64,000 nt of DNA, from positions 1 through 64,000 of the forward strand of contig CAVVIO010000001.1 of NCBI GenBank assembly GCA_963748095.1, given 5' to 3'. The notes below the pieces were generated by a model. That model saw only the letters and a program-made list of their open reading frames with translations. It did not search any database and was not told the origin of the DNA. Positions 45,744-53,712 of the stretch are shown here, piece after piece. Each line of letters starts with the position of its first letter. Within the stretch, counting starts at the first letter, position 1. This DNA comes from CAVVIO01 sp963748095. GTDB lineage: Bacteria > Bacteroidota > Bacteroidia > Bacteroidales > UBA10428. A program made the translations under genes and the position numbers.

Positions 45744-46326
45744 TTAATCTTTAATAAATAACTCTATTATTTTATTTTTCACCTCTTCAAGAGGAAAATG
45801 TTCAGGATCAAGTACGTAATGTAGACTGACTCCATCTAGCAGTGCAGCAAACAAACGGGCGTCTGCTTCAGGGTTTACCGAGCCGGACCGTTGCAGAAAA
45901 CCATGTAATACCTCCATTAAATGAGGACAGCGTCTCCATTAACCTGTGTTCCACCAGCTTCATCACTACGGGCTGAAATATAATGGTGAAATATAAACGC
46001 CAGAAACTGATGTTTTTTTCAATTGTACGAAAGGTTTCTTCAATGAAGAATATAAATTCCTCTTTCGTCAGAAACCCATCTTTATTCGGATCAAATCCTT
46101 TTAAAACTTCATCAAATCCATCAAAAACAATTTCTTTGATCAGTTCTTCTTTACTCTCGAAATAATTATATATCAATCCCTTGGATATACCTGCATTTTT
46201 GGCAATCTGGCTAATGGAAGTTGGATAATAACCCTCATTCGCAAACAATTCCAATGCTGCCGATTTTATAAGTTTCCTCTTTTCTTCCCTTATTACTTCA
46301 AATTGTTCTTCTGTTCTTGGTGCCAT
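45744..46326 (-). CDS. TetR-family repressor of the export operon (one frameshift)
   Basis: About 193 aa when two frames are joined. The start is taken at 46326 (MAPRTEEQFEVIREEKRKLI) because the longer in-frame start at 46356 lies inside an operator. The DNA-binding domain is intact: AALELFANEGYYPTSISQIA, then KNAGISKGLIYNYFESKEEL. One extra base near 45930 shifts the frame after HRLMETLS; the true C-terminus, HLMEVLHGFLQRSGSVNPEA to LEEVKNKIIELFIKD, follows in the next frame and ends at 45744. The unshifted frame would stop at 45868. It leads the operon and probably represses it. Confidence 0.85.
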
Positions 46327-46337
46327 AATCTTTTTTT

Positions 46338-46355
46338 TGACCGACCGAACAGTCA
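46338..46355. promoter_or_regulatory. Predicted TetR operator, downstream site
   Basis: TGACCGACCGAACAGTCA, an imperfect palindrome 12 bp before the TetR start codon. It matches the second site in the pattern TGACC-N3-CG-N2-CAGTCA. Confidence 0.65.
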
Positions 46356-46400
46356 TTTTTATTTAATTTTTTAAGGCCTTTTGAGGACTTTATGATTTTT

Positions 46401-46418
46401 TGACTGAACGACTGGTCA
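46401..46418. promoter_or_regulatory. Predicted TetR operator, promoter-overlapping site
   Basis: On the minus strand TGACCAGTCGTTCAGTCA, the same TGACC-N3-CG-N2-CAGTCA pattern as the downstream site, 63 bp away centre to centre (about six DNA turns). It overlaps the -7 box by two bases and would cover the transcription start, so bound repressor should block initiation. Confidence 0.7.
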
Positions 46419-46448
46419 AAGATAATATATTTCTAACCACAAAGTCAA
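46417..46448 (-). promoter_or_regulatory. Promoter of the TetR export operon
   Basis: On the minus strand, TATCTTTG (46424-46417) fits TAnnTTTG exactly. TTG lies 21 bp upstream (46448-46446). The leader before the TetR start would be about 85 bases and includes both operators. Confidence 0.65.
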
Positions 46449-46523
46449 GTTTTTTTTAAACTTTTTTTCTCTGCTGTAACTTTTCCGTAACTTGTCCGTC
46501 TCACTTTTGATTTTAGTAGTTGC

Positions 46524-47009
46524 ATGACAGTTGCCGAATACAATAAATGCGTGGATGAATATGCCGACAGGGTATTTCGCTTTATCATCAAAAATCTAAA
46601 AGATGAAGACAAGGCGAAAGATATCGTGCAGGATTCATTTGAAAAGCTTTGGATAAGAGCGGCTGAAGTGGCTTATGAAAAAGTACGTTCATACCTCTTC
46701 ACTACCGCCTATCACACCATGATTGATCAGATACGAAAAGACAACCGTATGGATGACTTTGAAAAAATAAAAGAACAGGAATTTTCGCACCGGACACAAT
46801 ATTCGGATTTGCATGAATTGCTGACCCAGGCTATTGAAAAACTTCCTGAGATTCAAAAATCTGTCATTCTGCTGCGCGATTATGAAGGTTATAGCTATAA
46901 AGAAATAGCTGAAATTACAGAATTAAGTGAAGACCAGGTAAAAGTATACATTTACAGGGGAAGAATGTTCCTGAAACAATATATTGGCAGTATTGAAACT
47001 GTTATTTAA
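46524..47009 (+). CDS. ECF-family RNA polymerase sigma factor
   Basis: 161 aa. Sigma-70 region 2: DEYADRVFRFIIKNLKDEDK, AKDIVQDSFEKLW and RSYLFTTAYHTMIDQIRKDN. Region 4: LPEIQKSVILLRDYEGYSYK, EIAEITELSEDQVKVYIYRG. No region 3, so an extracytoplasmic-function sigma. It lies 10 bp before a membrane protein that probably controls it. Divergent from the TetR operon; the 190-bp gap between them holds both promoters. Confidence 0.94.
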   Translation: MTVAEYNKCVDEYADRVFRFIIKNLKDEDKAKDIVQDSFEKLWIRAAEVAYEKVRSYLFTTAYHTMIDQIRKDNRMDDFEKIKEQEFSHRTQYSDLHELLTQAIEKLPEIQKSVILLRDYEGYSYKEIAEITELSEDQVKVYIYRGRMFLKQYIGSIETVI

Positions 47010-47019
47010 AAGCTGAAAG

Positions 47020-48105
47020 ATGGTTATTAATATTAATAATTACGAACGATTTATAATCGACTACATCGACGGGAACCTTGATAAGGCCCGCTCAGCTGAA
47101 TTATTGTATTTTCTTTCGGAACACCCTGAAATAGAATCAGGCATTGACGAGTGGGAAAAGTTAACATTGCCCGTTCAACCTGAATTTGAAAATTTCCCCG
47201 GTAAACAATCTTTAAAAAAGGATTTTTCTAAAATAGAAAAAATCACTCCTGCTAATATTGATGAATTTATTATAGCACGAATTGAAGGGGACCTGGATGA
47301 ATTTACTTTGCAAAAATTTGAGCTGTATAAAAAATTCCATCCTGAAGTAATGAAGCAGGAACTCCTGTATAGAAAACTAAAATTAATGCCGGATGAAAAT
47401 ATAAAATATCCTGGCAAAAAAAACCTGAAACAACCCATTCCTTTTTATATATCGCTCCGGAAAACAACTATATATATTTCGGCGGTGGCAGCTGTCCTGC
47501 TATTTATTTTATTGTTTAATAATCCGTTTAAAAAAATAATTTCTCCGTCCCCAGGCACATCAATAGTACAAAGCACTCCGGAATCTGTTCCAAAGAATGT
47601 TGGGCAACGCGCTGAAAACTCAAAGGTTGCTCCTGAACAAAATGTTACCATTGCATCTACTGAGCAATCTGCAGCTAACCGGAATAAAAAAAACAGATCT
47701 GTTAAAACATTCCCGGAAACTGAAAATAATGATCAAAATTTAAATGCGAATCGTCAAAAAATTATATTAAATAAACTAACACCTAAAAATATTACACTCC
47801 CACTTGCTGAAAAACAGAATAACGATATTTCACAGCTTGGATTTGCTAATACAAAAACTGTAAAAAAACAGATAATTCCTCCTGATAGTACTTCACTTCT
47901 TGCAATTGGGAATAAAATAGAAAAAAAATTGAATACCCTCAAAGATATGAATATGTGGAAGGCCATCGAAATGAGTTTTAAAGGTATCAACGACCTTACC
48001 GAATCGGATCTTTCCCTTGAAACCCAAACCAATGAAGAAGGTAAGGTAACAGCCTTTGCAATAACCAGTAACGACTTCAAATTTTGGCACAATTCAAAAA
48101 AATAA
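47020..48105 (+). CDS. Membrane anti-sigma-like protein
   Basis: 361 aa with one transmembrane helix at about 149-166 (ISAVAAVLLFILLFN). The cytoplasmic half has two related segments of the form Y/F-I-x-D/A-x-I-D/E-G-x-L-D (FIIDYIDGNLDKARSAELLY; FIIARIEGDLDEFTLQKFEL), the usual N-terminal element of Bacteroidota anti-sigma factors. The periplasmic half is low-complexity, rich in Asn, Lys, Ser and Thr, and ends with a more ordered block (SFKGINDLTESDLSLETQTN). Position directly after the ECF sigma gene supports an anti-sigma role; no zinc (HxxxCxxC) motif is present. Confidence 0.8.
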   Translation: MVININNYERFIIDYIDGNLDKARSAELLYFLSEHPEIESGIDEWEKLTLPVQPEFENFPGKQSLKKDFSKIEKITPANIDEFIIARIEGDLDEFTLQKFELYKKFHPEVMKQELLYRKLKLMPDENIKYPGKKNLKQPIPFYISLRKTTIYISAVAAVLLFILLFNNPFKKIISPSPGTSIVQSTPESVPKNVGQRAENSKVAPEQNVTIASTEQSAANRNKKNRSVKTFPETENNDQNLNANRQKIILNKLTPKNITLPLAEKQNNDISQLGFANTKTVKKQIIPPDSTSLLAIGNKIEKKLNTLKDMNMWKAIEMSFKGINDLTESDLSLETQTNEEGKVTAFAITSNDFKFWHNSKK

Positions 48106-48160
48106 ATCCTGCTGTAACATTTTATTTACTTGCACGTCTCACGACAAATAACTAAAAAAT

Positions 48161-49123
48161 ATGATTATGAAAAAAGCAGTATTATTTCTTTTTATTATAG
48201 CTTTGATTATACCAGCTATAAATGCACAGCAGAGCGACACGCTAAAACCGGAACAGGATAAAGTTAATACAACCATACTTAATGACGAAGACGACCAGGT
48301 AAGCGTTGGTACTGATGAAATTGTGAAAACCGAAGAAAATAAAGACACCACACATATAAAACTCGGGAAAAAAGATATCAGTATTATTGATGAAGGTGAC
48401 GGAACTTCGGTAAAAATAACCGATCCCGATAAGTCTGAAAATGAAGACAAGTCTTATGAACACTCTGAAAAAACTGCAAAAACCAATAAAAGCAGGCGTT
48501 TTAAAGGTCACTGGGCAGGATTTGAATTCGGCCTTAACAACTACATGGATAACAGCAATTCCTTGTCCCGAACAGGAGAGACAGCTTTTCTTGACCTAAA
48601 TACCGGAAAATCCTGGAACTTTAATCTCAATTTCGCACAATACAGTCTGGGGTTAGGAACCGATCATCTGGGACTGGTAACAGGTATGGGATTAGAATTT
48701 AGTAATTATCACTTCAACAATAACAATAATATTATAAAAAGCAATAATTATATTACTGAATTACCTTATACGCAACAACTTACAAAAAACAAATTACAAA
48801 CAACTTATCTAACCATTCCATTGTTATTGGAAGGCCAAATACTTGATGGCAAACGGTCAAAGAGAATATATATCAGCGGTGGTGTTATCGGTGGATTTAA
48901 GTTAGGTTCCTTTTCCAAGGTAAAATATGTAGAAGACGGTTCTAAGAAAAGAGAAAAAGAAAAGGATGATTTTTACCTGAGTCCCTTTCGCTATGGATTA
49001 ACAGCCAGGGTTGGCTACAAAATGGTAAAACTGTATGCAAACTATTACATTACCCCAATGTTTTTAAAAGATAAAGGTCCGGAATTACACCCCGTGGCAT
49101 TAGGACTTGTAATCTCATTTTAA
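48161..49123 (+). CDS. Outer-membrane beta-barrel protein of the ECF operon
   Basis: 320 aa; a second ATG at 48167 (MKKAVLFLFIIALIIPAINA-Q) is the more natural signal-peptide start. An acidic, disordered segment (about 25-110) is followed by a PorT-like barrel (GHWAGFEFGLNNYMDNSNSL, YSLGLGTDHLGLVTGMGLEF, YISGGVIGGFKLGSFSKVKY) ending LGLVISF with the terminal phenylalanine. Third gene of the sigma/anti-sigma operon, so it may be the envelope component being regulated. Confidence 0.82.
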   Translation: MIMKKAVLFLFIIALIIPAINAQQSDTLKPEQDKVNTTILNDEDDQVSVGTDEIVKTEENKDTTHIKLGKKDISIIDEGDGTSVKITDPDKSENEDKSYEHSEKTAKTNKSRRFKGHWAGFEFGLNNYMDNSNSLSRTGETAFLDLNTGKSWNFNLNFAQYSLGLGTDHLGLVTGMGLEFSNYHFNNNNNIIKSNNYITELPYTQQLTKNKLQTTYLTIPLLLEGQILDGKRSKRIYISGGVIGGFKLGSFSKVKYVEDGSKKREKEKDDFYLSPFRYGLTARVGYKMVKLYANYYITPMFLKDKGPELHPVALGLVISF

Positions 49124-49140
49124 AATAACCATTCCTTTCT

Positions 49141-49246
49141 TCAGATCTCAGATTTTATAAATGGCAGGGTACATTTTAAGCAAAATGAAATCCTGCCATT
49201 TATAAAATTTATATATTTATGCAAAATTTGCAGCTATGAGATCTGA
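49141..49246 (+). promoter_or_regulatory. Nested inverted repeats reaching into the start of the ThiF-like gene
   Basis: Three nested perfect inverted repeats. Outer: TCAGATCTCA (49141-49150) with TGAGATCTGA (49237-49246). Middle: TTTTATAAATGGCAGG (49153-49168) with its exact 16-bp complement (49192-49207). Inner: CATTTT/AAAATG (49172-49177, 49182-49187). The outer right arm starts at the second base of the ThiF-like ATG and covers codons 1-4. In RNA the fold could hide the start codon. The middle stem may also end the upstream operon, though no clean T-run follows. Confidence 0.6.
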
Positions 49247-49997
49247 AATTCTTTCTGATAAAGAAATACGAAGATATATTGATCAGATTAATTTGCCTTC
49301 ATTAGGTATTGAAGGACAGGAAAAAATCAAACAGGCGAGAGTACTGGTAATTGGGGCCGGAGGTAAAGGGACCTCCGTTCTGCAACATTTAACCACTGCC
49401 GGAATCGGCAAGTTAGGTATTTCCGATAATTATCCTGTAGAAGAAAAAGCCTTACCCCGTCAGAAATTATACGGAAACAGTGATCTTGGAAAACAAAAGG
49501 CAATTATTTCAAGTCAGCGGCTTAAGGAAATCAATCACCTGGTAAATATTGAATTACATAATGTTTGCCTCTCTGAAAACAACATTTCTCCTATTTGTGA
49601 CGATTATGATATCATTGTTGATGCCACCGACAACTTTCCTGCTCATTACCTGGTCAACGATGCGGCAATTATTTTAAACAAACCGCTGATATTCGGTACT
49701 GTTTATAATTCACAGGGAATGATTACTGTTTTTAATTATCAGGACGGTCCTTCCCTTCGATGCTTGTATCCGGTCACCCCGGCAGGCAAAGAAAAACCTC
49801 CTCTCAAAGGTTTGTTTGGCAGCAGTATCCTGACTGATATTGTTGGTACCATTATGACAAATGAAATTTTCAAAGTGATATTGGGACTCCCTACAGAATT
49901 AAATGGAAATCTTCTTATTTTCGATGCGGTAAACTATGCTTTTACCCGCGAAAAAATCATTAAAAATCCTGAAAACTTTAAAAAAGTATCTCTATAA
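49236..49997 (+). CDS. ThiF/MoeB/HesA-family adenylyltransferase-like protein
   Basis: 253 aa. The E1-like nucleotide-binding core is present: ARVLVIGAGGKGTSVLQHLT (P-loop-like), GISDNYPVEEKALPRQKLYG with the ATP-contacting Asp, Asn, Arg and Gln, and DIIVDATDNFPAHYLVND. Such enzymes adenylate the C-terminal glycine of small sulfur carriers (ThiS, MoaD) for thiamine or molybdopterin synthesis. The usual zinc and crossover-loop cysteines are mostly gone: CLYPVTPAGKEKPPLKGLFG lacks the CAEAG-type cysteine, and no CxxC is seen at the C-terminus. No sulfur-carrier gene is near. Activity therefore needs proof. Confidence 0.88.
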   Translation: MRSEILSDKEIRRYIDQINLPSLGIEGQEKIKQARVLVIGAGGKGTSVLQHLTTAGIGKLGISDNYPVEEKALPRQKLYGNSDLGKQKAIISSQRLKEINHLVNIELHNVCLSENNISPICDDYDIIVDATDNFPAHYLVNDAAIILNKPLIFGTVYNSQGMITVFNYQDGPSLRCLYPVTPAGKEKPPLKGLFGSSILTDIVGTIMTNEIFKVILGLPTELNGNLLIFDAVNYAFTREKIIKNPENFKKVSL

Positions 49998-50193
49998 AAA
50001 TTTTACTCCCCTTTATAAAATTTATTAACAATTCCATATCAATTCTCGTTATGGCCAACCGGGCATTATGAGTATCATGTAGTAAATATTGTTAAATACG
50101 CCGGGAGAATTGTGCATAACTTTTATCCAAATCCGCCCTGTATTTCGTATTTATTAATTATTTTGAATCCTTTTAGCAACTTGATATGTCACA

Positions 50194-52884
50194 ATGATTA
50201 ACTCGCTAAGAAACAAGCTGTTATTCTGGTATATAAGCTTCATAGTAATAACTGTTTTTACAGTCATTCCCTTTACTATTTTTCATAATCGTCAGGAAAA
50301 AAAAGCAACCAGCTTTGTTCAGCAAGTAAATACACTTCATATAAACCTATTAAAAGACCTGAGCCTTTCCGGAAGTTTCATTTCCAACGAAACAACCAAT
50401 CCCTCCTTCTTTCTGTCCGGGGAAAGTAAATACCTTGATGAGCATGAAAAACACATCACCCAAATAGAAAGTGGTATTGATTTCATCAATAAAAATGAGA
50501 TTTCCAGGTCGTCAAATATATCCGGTACATTAAAGCAGCTGGCAAATGATTTCAATAGCTATAATCAAATTTTTGACAGTATTATTTACTTTACTTACAA
50601 AAGAGGTTATAAAGATTATGGACTCGAAGGAGAATTAGAAAGCTATGCACAACAGATTGTAAATTTTAAAGAAATAGACAGAGACCAGTTCCGGAAAATC
50701 CGACAAAATGAAAAGGAATATATTATCCGTAAGGACTCCGTTTATGTTAAAAACTTTAACACATTCAGCAACCAATTCAGAAGCAAATTAATAAAATCGG
50801 AACCTTTAATTTCTGATAAAAAGCTCAAATTAGTAGCGCTTTTTGAAAATTATCAGCATTCATTCAATGAACTTGTAAGAATTGATAACCTGCTTGGGAA
50901 TGATGGGAAATCGGGAATTAGATACACCTTGAATCAAAAAAGTAATTTAATAGAGAATCAGCTTAATAAATTAATTCAGGCTTCTAATTCAATACAACAA
51001 GCATCCATCCAAAAAACAAATATAGTATACGGTTTAATTATTTCGTTTTTATTGTTTTTAACAATTTTGGCTGTCTTTTTCATATCCAAACATGTTGTAT
51101 CTCATCTTGAAAGCCTGACGCTATACATTTCCAATTTTACCAAATCACAATTTAAATACCAGGGTAATCTTAACCTGAAGAAATCCTCCCGTGAAATAGC
51201 ACAGATTTACAAAGAATTCCGTAATATGGCTGCCCAGCTGATTACCTGGGAGAAACTACGGAATAAAGCACTGAATAATGCCAAGGAAAACGCACGAAGA
51301 TATCGTGAACTTGCAGAAATGCTGACCCAAAGTATTTTTGAAACCGATCAATGGGGAAATTATACTTACGTAAACCGGGCCTGGTATAAAAATTTCGGAT
51401 TCTCAAGAAATGATCTTGAAAAAGGATTGAATCTTATAGAAACCGTAATTTCAGCAACAGGAAGTAACATTCCTGATCATGGAAAGCTCGAAAATTCAGA
51501 TTTCATCGCTATCAGAAAAGACGGTTCACGATTTCCTGCATCTCTATATTCCGATAATATTGTGAAAGGCGGCGAAATACTTGGCCGAAGGGGAATTATT
51601 ATCGATGCTACCGAAAGAAATCAATATATTGAGGCATTAAAGATGGAACGTTCCGATGCCCTGGCGTCGAACCTGCACAAATCCTCTTTCCTGGCCAATA
51701 TGTCGCATGAAATTAGAACACCCATGAATTCTATTATAGGATTCTCTAACCTTCTTGCTTCAAATGCCGTTCCCGAAGATCAGAAAAAGGAATTTATCAA
51801 TTACATACAATCCAGTGGAGAGCAACTGCTGAACCTTATCGATGATATCATTGATATTTCGAAAATAGAAGCCGGTGAAATAAAAATCAACAAAAAAGAA
51901 TGTAATCTGAATCAGATATTGGAAGAATTACGCATTACGTTTGAAAATCATAAAAATAAAACAGCTAAAACCAATCTTGATCTCAGGCTAAATATTTCTG
52001 AAAACTCAAATCTCATTATCAAAACCGATTCGCTCCGACTACGTCAGATTCTTGTCAATCTGATCGGTAACGCCATAAAATTTACCGATGAAGGCTTTGT
52101 GGAATTTGGATACACTATTCATAATGACAAGATTCTTGAATTTTATGTAAAAGATACAGGAATAGGATTATCAAGAAGTGAGCTTGATATTATTTTCGAA
52201 CGTTTCAAACGTACAAAAATCACTGAACAAAGAGACATAAGCGGAACCGGGCTTGGACTTGCCATATCAAAAAACCTGGTGAAATTGCTGGGTGGTGAAA
52301 TGTGGGTCAATTCGGTAATGGAGGAAGGAACTACTTTTTATTTTACTATACCTCTATTTCGGGTGGGGAAAATCAACGAAAATGTTTATACACAGGACGA
52401 TGTGCCTGAAGAATATCACTGGAAAAATAAAACAATTCTGGTAGCCGAAGACGATGAAAGCAGCTATATGTTTATCAGGGAAATTATGATAAAGACAGGA
52501 GCTCGTTTTATCCGGGCGGAAAACGGAAAACAGGTAGCTGATATAGTAAAAAAACATGAAGAAATAGACCTGATATTGATGGATGTGCTATTGCCTGAAA
52601 TGGATGGTTATGAAGCAACACGTAACGTAAAAAAACTTTTCCCCGACCTGCCTGTGATTGCTCAAACAGCTTTTGCCATGGAAGGGGATAAAGAAAAAAG
52701 TATTCTTGCCGGATGTGACGATTACATCACCAAACCCCTTCATGTAAAAAATTTACTGGCAAAAATCAATCAGTTCATCCACAGGCGTCACCCACAGCCT
52801 AATGAAAAACCAACTGTGAAAAATAATGATGAATCTGTTACGGTTGCTGTGGGAAAAAAAGAGTGGAAAGATCAAATGAACTAA
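50194..52884 (+). CDS. Hybrid sensor histidine kinase with PAS and receiver domains
   Basis: 896 aa. Two transmembrane helices (about 7-29 and 279-299) enclose a large helical periplasmic sensor. Then a HAMP-like linker, a PAS domain (LTQSIFETDQWGNYTYVNRA, GRRGIIIDATERNQYIEALK), HisKA with phosphoacceptor H505 (ANMSHEIRTPMNSIIGFSNL), and HATPase with VNLIGNAIKFTDEG, VKDTGIGLS and GTGLGLAISK. A C-terminal receiver domain follows (VAEDDESSYMF, D797 in LILMDVLLPEMDG, lysine in DDYITKPL). Signals into a phosphorelay; stimulus unknown. No output regulator is next to it; pepE follows after 10 bp. Confidence 0.95.
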   Translation: MINSLRNKLLFWYISFIVITVFTVIPFTIFHNRQEKKATSFVQQVNTLHINLLKDLSLSGSFISNETTNPSFFLSGESKYLDEHEKHITQIESGIDFINKNEISRSSNISGTLKQLANDFNSYNQIFDSIIYFTYKRGYKDYGLEGELESYAQQIVNFKEIDRDQFRKIRQNEKEYIIRKDSVYVKNFNTFSNQFRSKLIKSEPLISDKKLKLVALFENYQHSFNELVRIDNLLGNDGKSGIRYTLNQKSNLIENQLNKLIQASNSIQQASIQKTNIVYGLIISFLLFLTILAVFFISKHVVSHLESLTLYISNFTKSQFKYQGNLNLKKSSREIAQIYKEFRNMAAQLITWEKLRNKALNNAKENARRYRELAEMLTQSIFETDQWGNYTYVNRAWYKNFGFSRNDLEKGLNLIETVISATGSNIPDHGKLENSDFIAIRKDGSRFPASLYSDNIVKGGEILGRRGIIIDATERNQYIEALKMERSDALASNLHKSSFLANMSHEIRTPMNSIIGFSNLLASNAVPEDQKKEFINYIQSSGEQLLNLIDDIIDISKIEAGEIKINKKECNLNQILEELRITFENHKNKTAKTNLDLRLNISENSNLIIKTDSLRLRQILVNLIGNAIKFTDEGFVEFGYTIHNDKILEFYVKDTGIGLSRSELDIIFERFKRTKITEQRDISGTGLGLAISKNLVKLLGGEMWVNSVMEEGTTFYFTIPLFRVGKINENVYTQDDVPEEYHWKNKTILVAEDDESSYMFIREIMIKTGARFIRAENGKQVADIVKKHEEIDLILMDVLLPEMDGYEATRNVKKLFPDLPVIAQTAFAMEGDKEKSILAGCDDYITKPLHVKNLLAKINQFIHRRHPQPNEKPTVKNNDESVTVAVGKKEWKDQMN

Positions 52885-52894
52885 TTTCCGAAAC

Positions 52895-53605
52895 ATGAGG
52901 TTATTGTTATTTAGTAATTCGACCAATGCAGGTGAAAATTATCTGGAATATACTAAAAATTATATTCGGGAATTTCTGGGTGTAAATCCCTATAAACTGG
53001 TTTTTATCCCCTTTGCCGGTGTAACCATCTCAAGTGAGAGCTATACCAAACGTGTAAAAGAGATATTTTCTTCCATCGGATACACCATTCAATCGATTGA
53101 AGATTTCGACGAATACGGCAAAGCAATCGAAGCGGCAGAGGGCATTGTTGTCGGTGGAGGAAATACTTTTCAACTGCTAAAAAAATTACAAACATACAAT
53201 CTGTTAGAACCTATCAGAAAAAAAGTGTTGGCGGGAACACCCTATATTGGATGGAGTGCCGGATCAAATCTCACCTGTCCCACTATTAAAACCACGAATG
53301 ATATGCCAATAGCAGAACCTGCCAATTTTAATGCACTGAATCTTGTCCCTTTTCAAATAAATCCTCACTACACAGATAAAAACCCTGAAGGGCACGCAGG
53401 AGAAACACGTGAAATGCGAATTGAGGAATTTATTGAAGTAAATCAGGATATTTATGTAGTCGGATTACGAGAAGGCACCCTGCTGATAGTAGAAAATGAA
53501 AACCTGCATTTACTGGGTGATAAACCTGCCAGAATATTTAAAAAACAACAAGCGCCAGTAGAACTTACCTCTTCAGAAAACTTCAGGTTTTTACTCAAAA
53601 AATGA
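52895..53605 (+). CDS. pepE: Dipeptidase E (peptidase family S51)
   Basis: 236 aa, cytoplasmic serine dipeptidase that cleaves Asp-Xaa dipeptides. Catalytic serine S121 lies in YIGWSAGSNLTCPTI; the GIVVGGGNTFQLLKKL loop and FQINPHYTDKNPEGHAGETR are further family blocks. Length matches E. coli PepE (229 aa). Overlap or fusion with the kinase upstream is not seen; they simply share direction. Confidence 0.93.
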   Translation: MRLLLFSNSTNAGENYLEYTKNYIREFLGVNPYKLVFIPFAGVTISSESYTKRVKEIFSSIGYTIQSIEDFDEYGKAIEAAEGIVVGGGNTFQLLKKLQTYNLLEPIRKKVLAGTPYIGWSAGSNLTCPTIKTTNDMPIAEPANFNALNLVPFQINPHYTDKNPEGHAGETREMRIEEFIEVNQDIYVVGLREGTLLIVENENLHLLGDKPARIFKKQQAPVELTSSENFRFLLKK

Positions 53606-53656
53606 ATTTTATATATCCCATTTTCATAAGTCAGTCTTTAGATAATAAAACTGGTA

Positions 53657-53664
53657 TATCTTTG
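53657..53664 (+). promoter_or_regulatory. Predicted -7 box of the AsmA-like gene
   Basis: TATCTTTG fits TAnnTTTG, 48 bp before the ATG at 53713. The -33 region has TCTTTA but no exact TTTG at 19 bp. Confidence 0.5.
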
Positions 53665-53712
53665 TTCTTTCAATGGCGATTATTTCATGCCATGAAAACG
53701 TAAATATTACGT

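Noticed and set aside
49153..49207. Simple terminator as full explanation of the 16-bp stem
   Set aside because: No clear T-run follows either arm, and the outer pairing with the start codon of the next gene is left unexplained. A partial terminator role remains possible.
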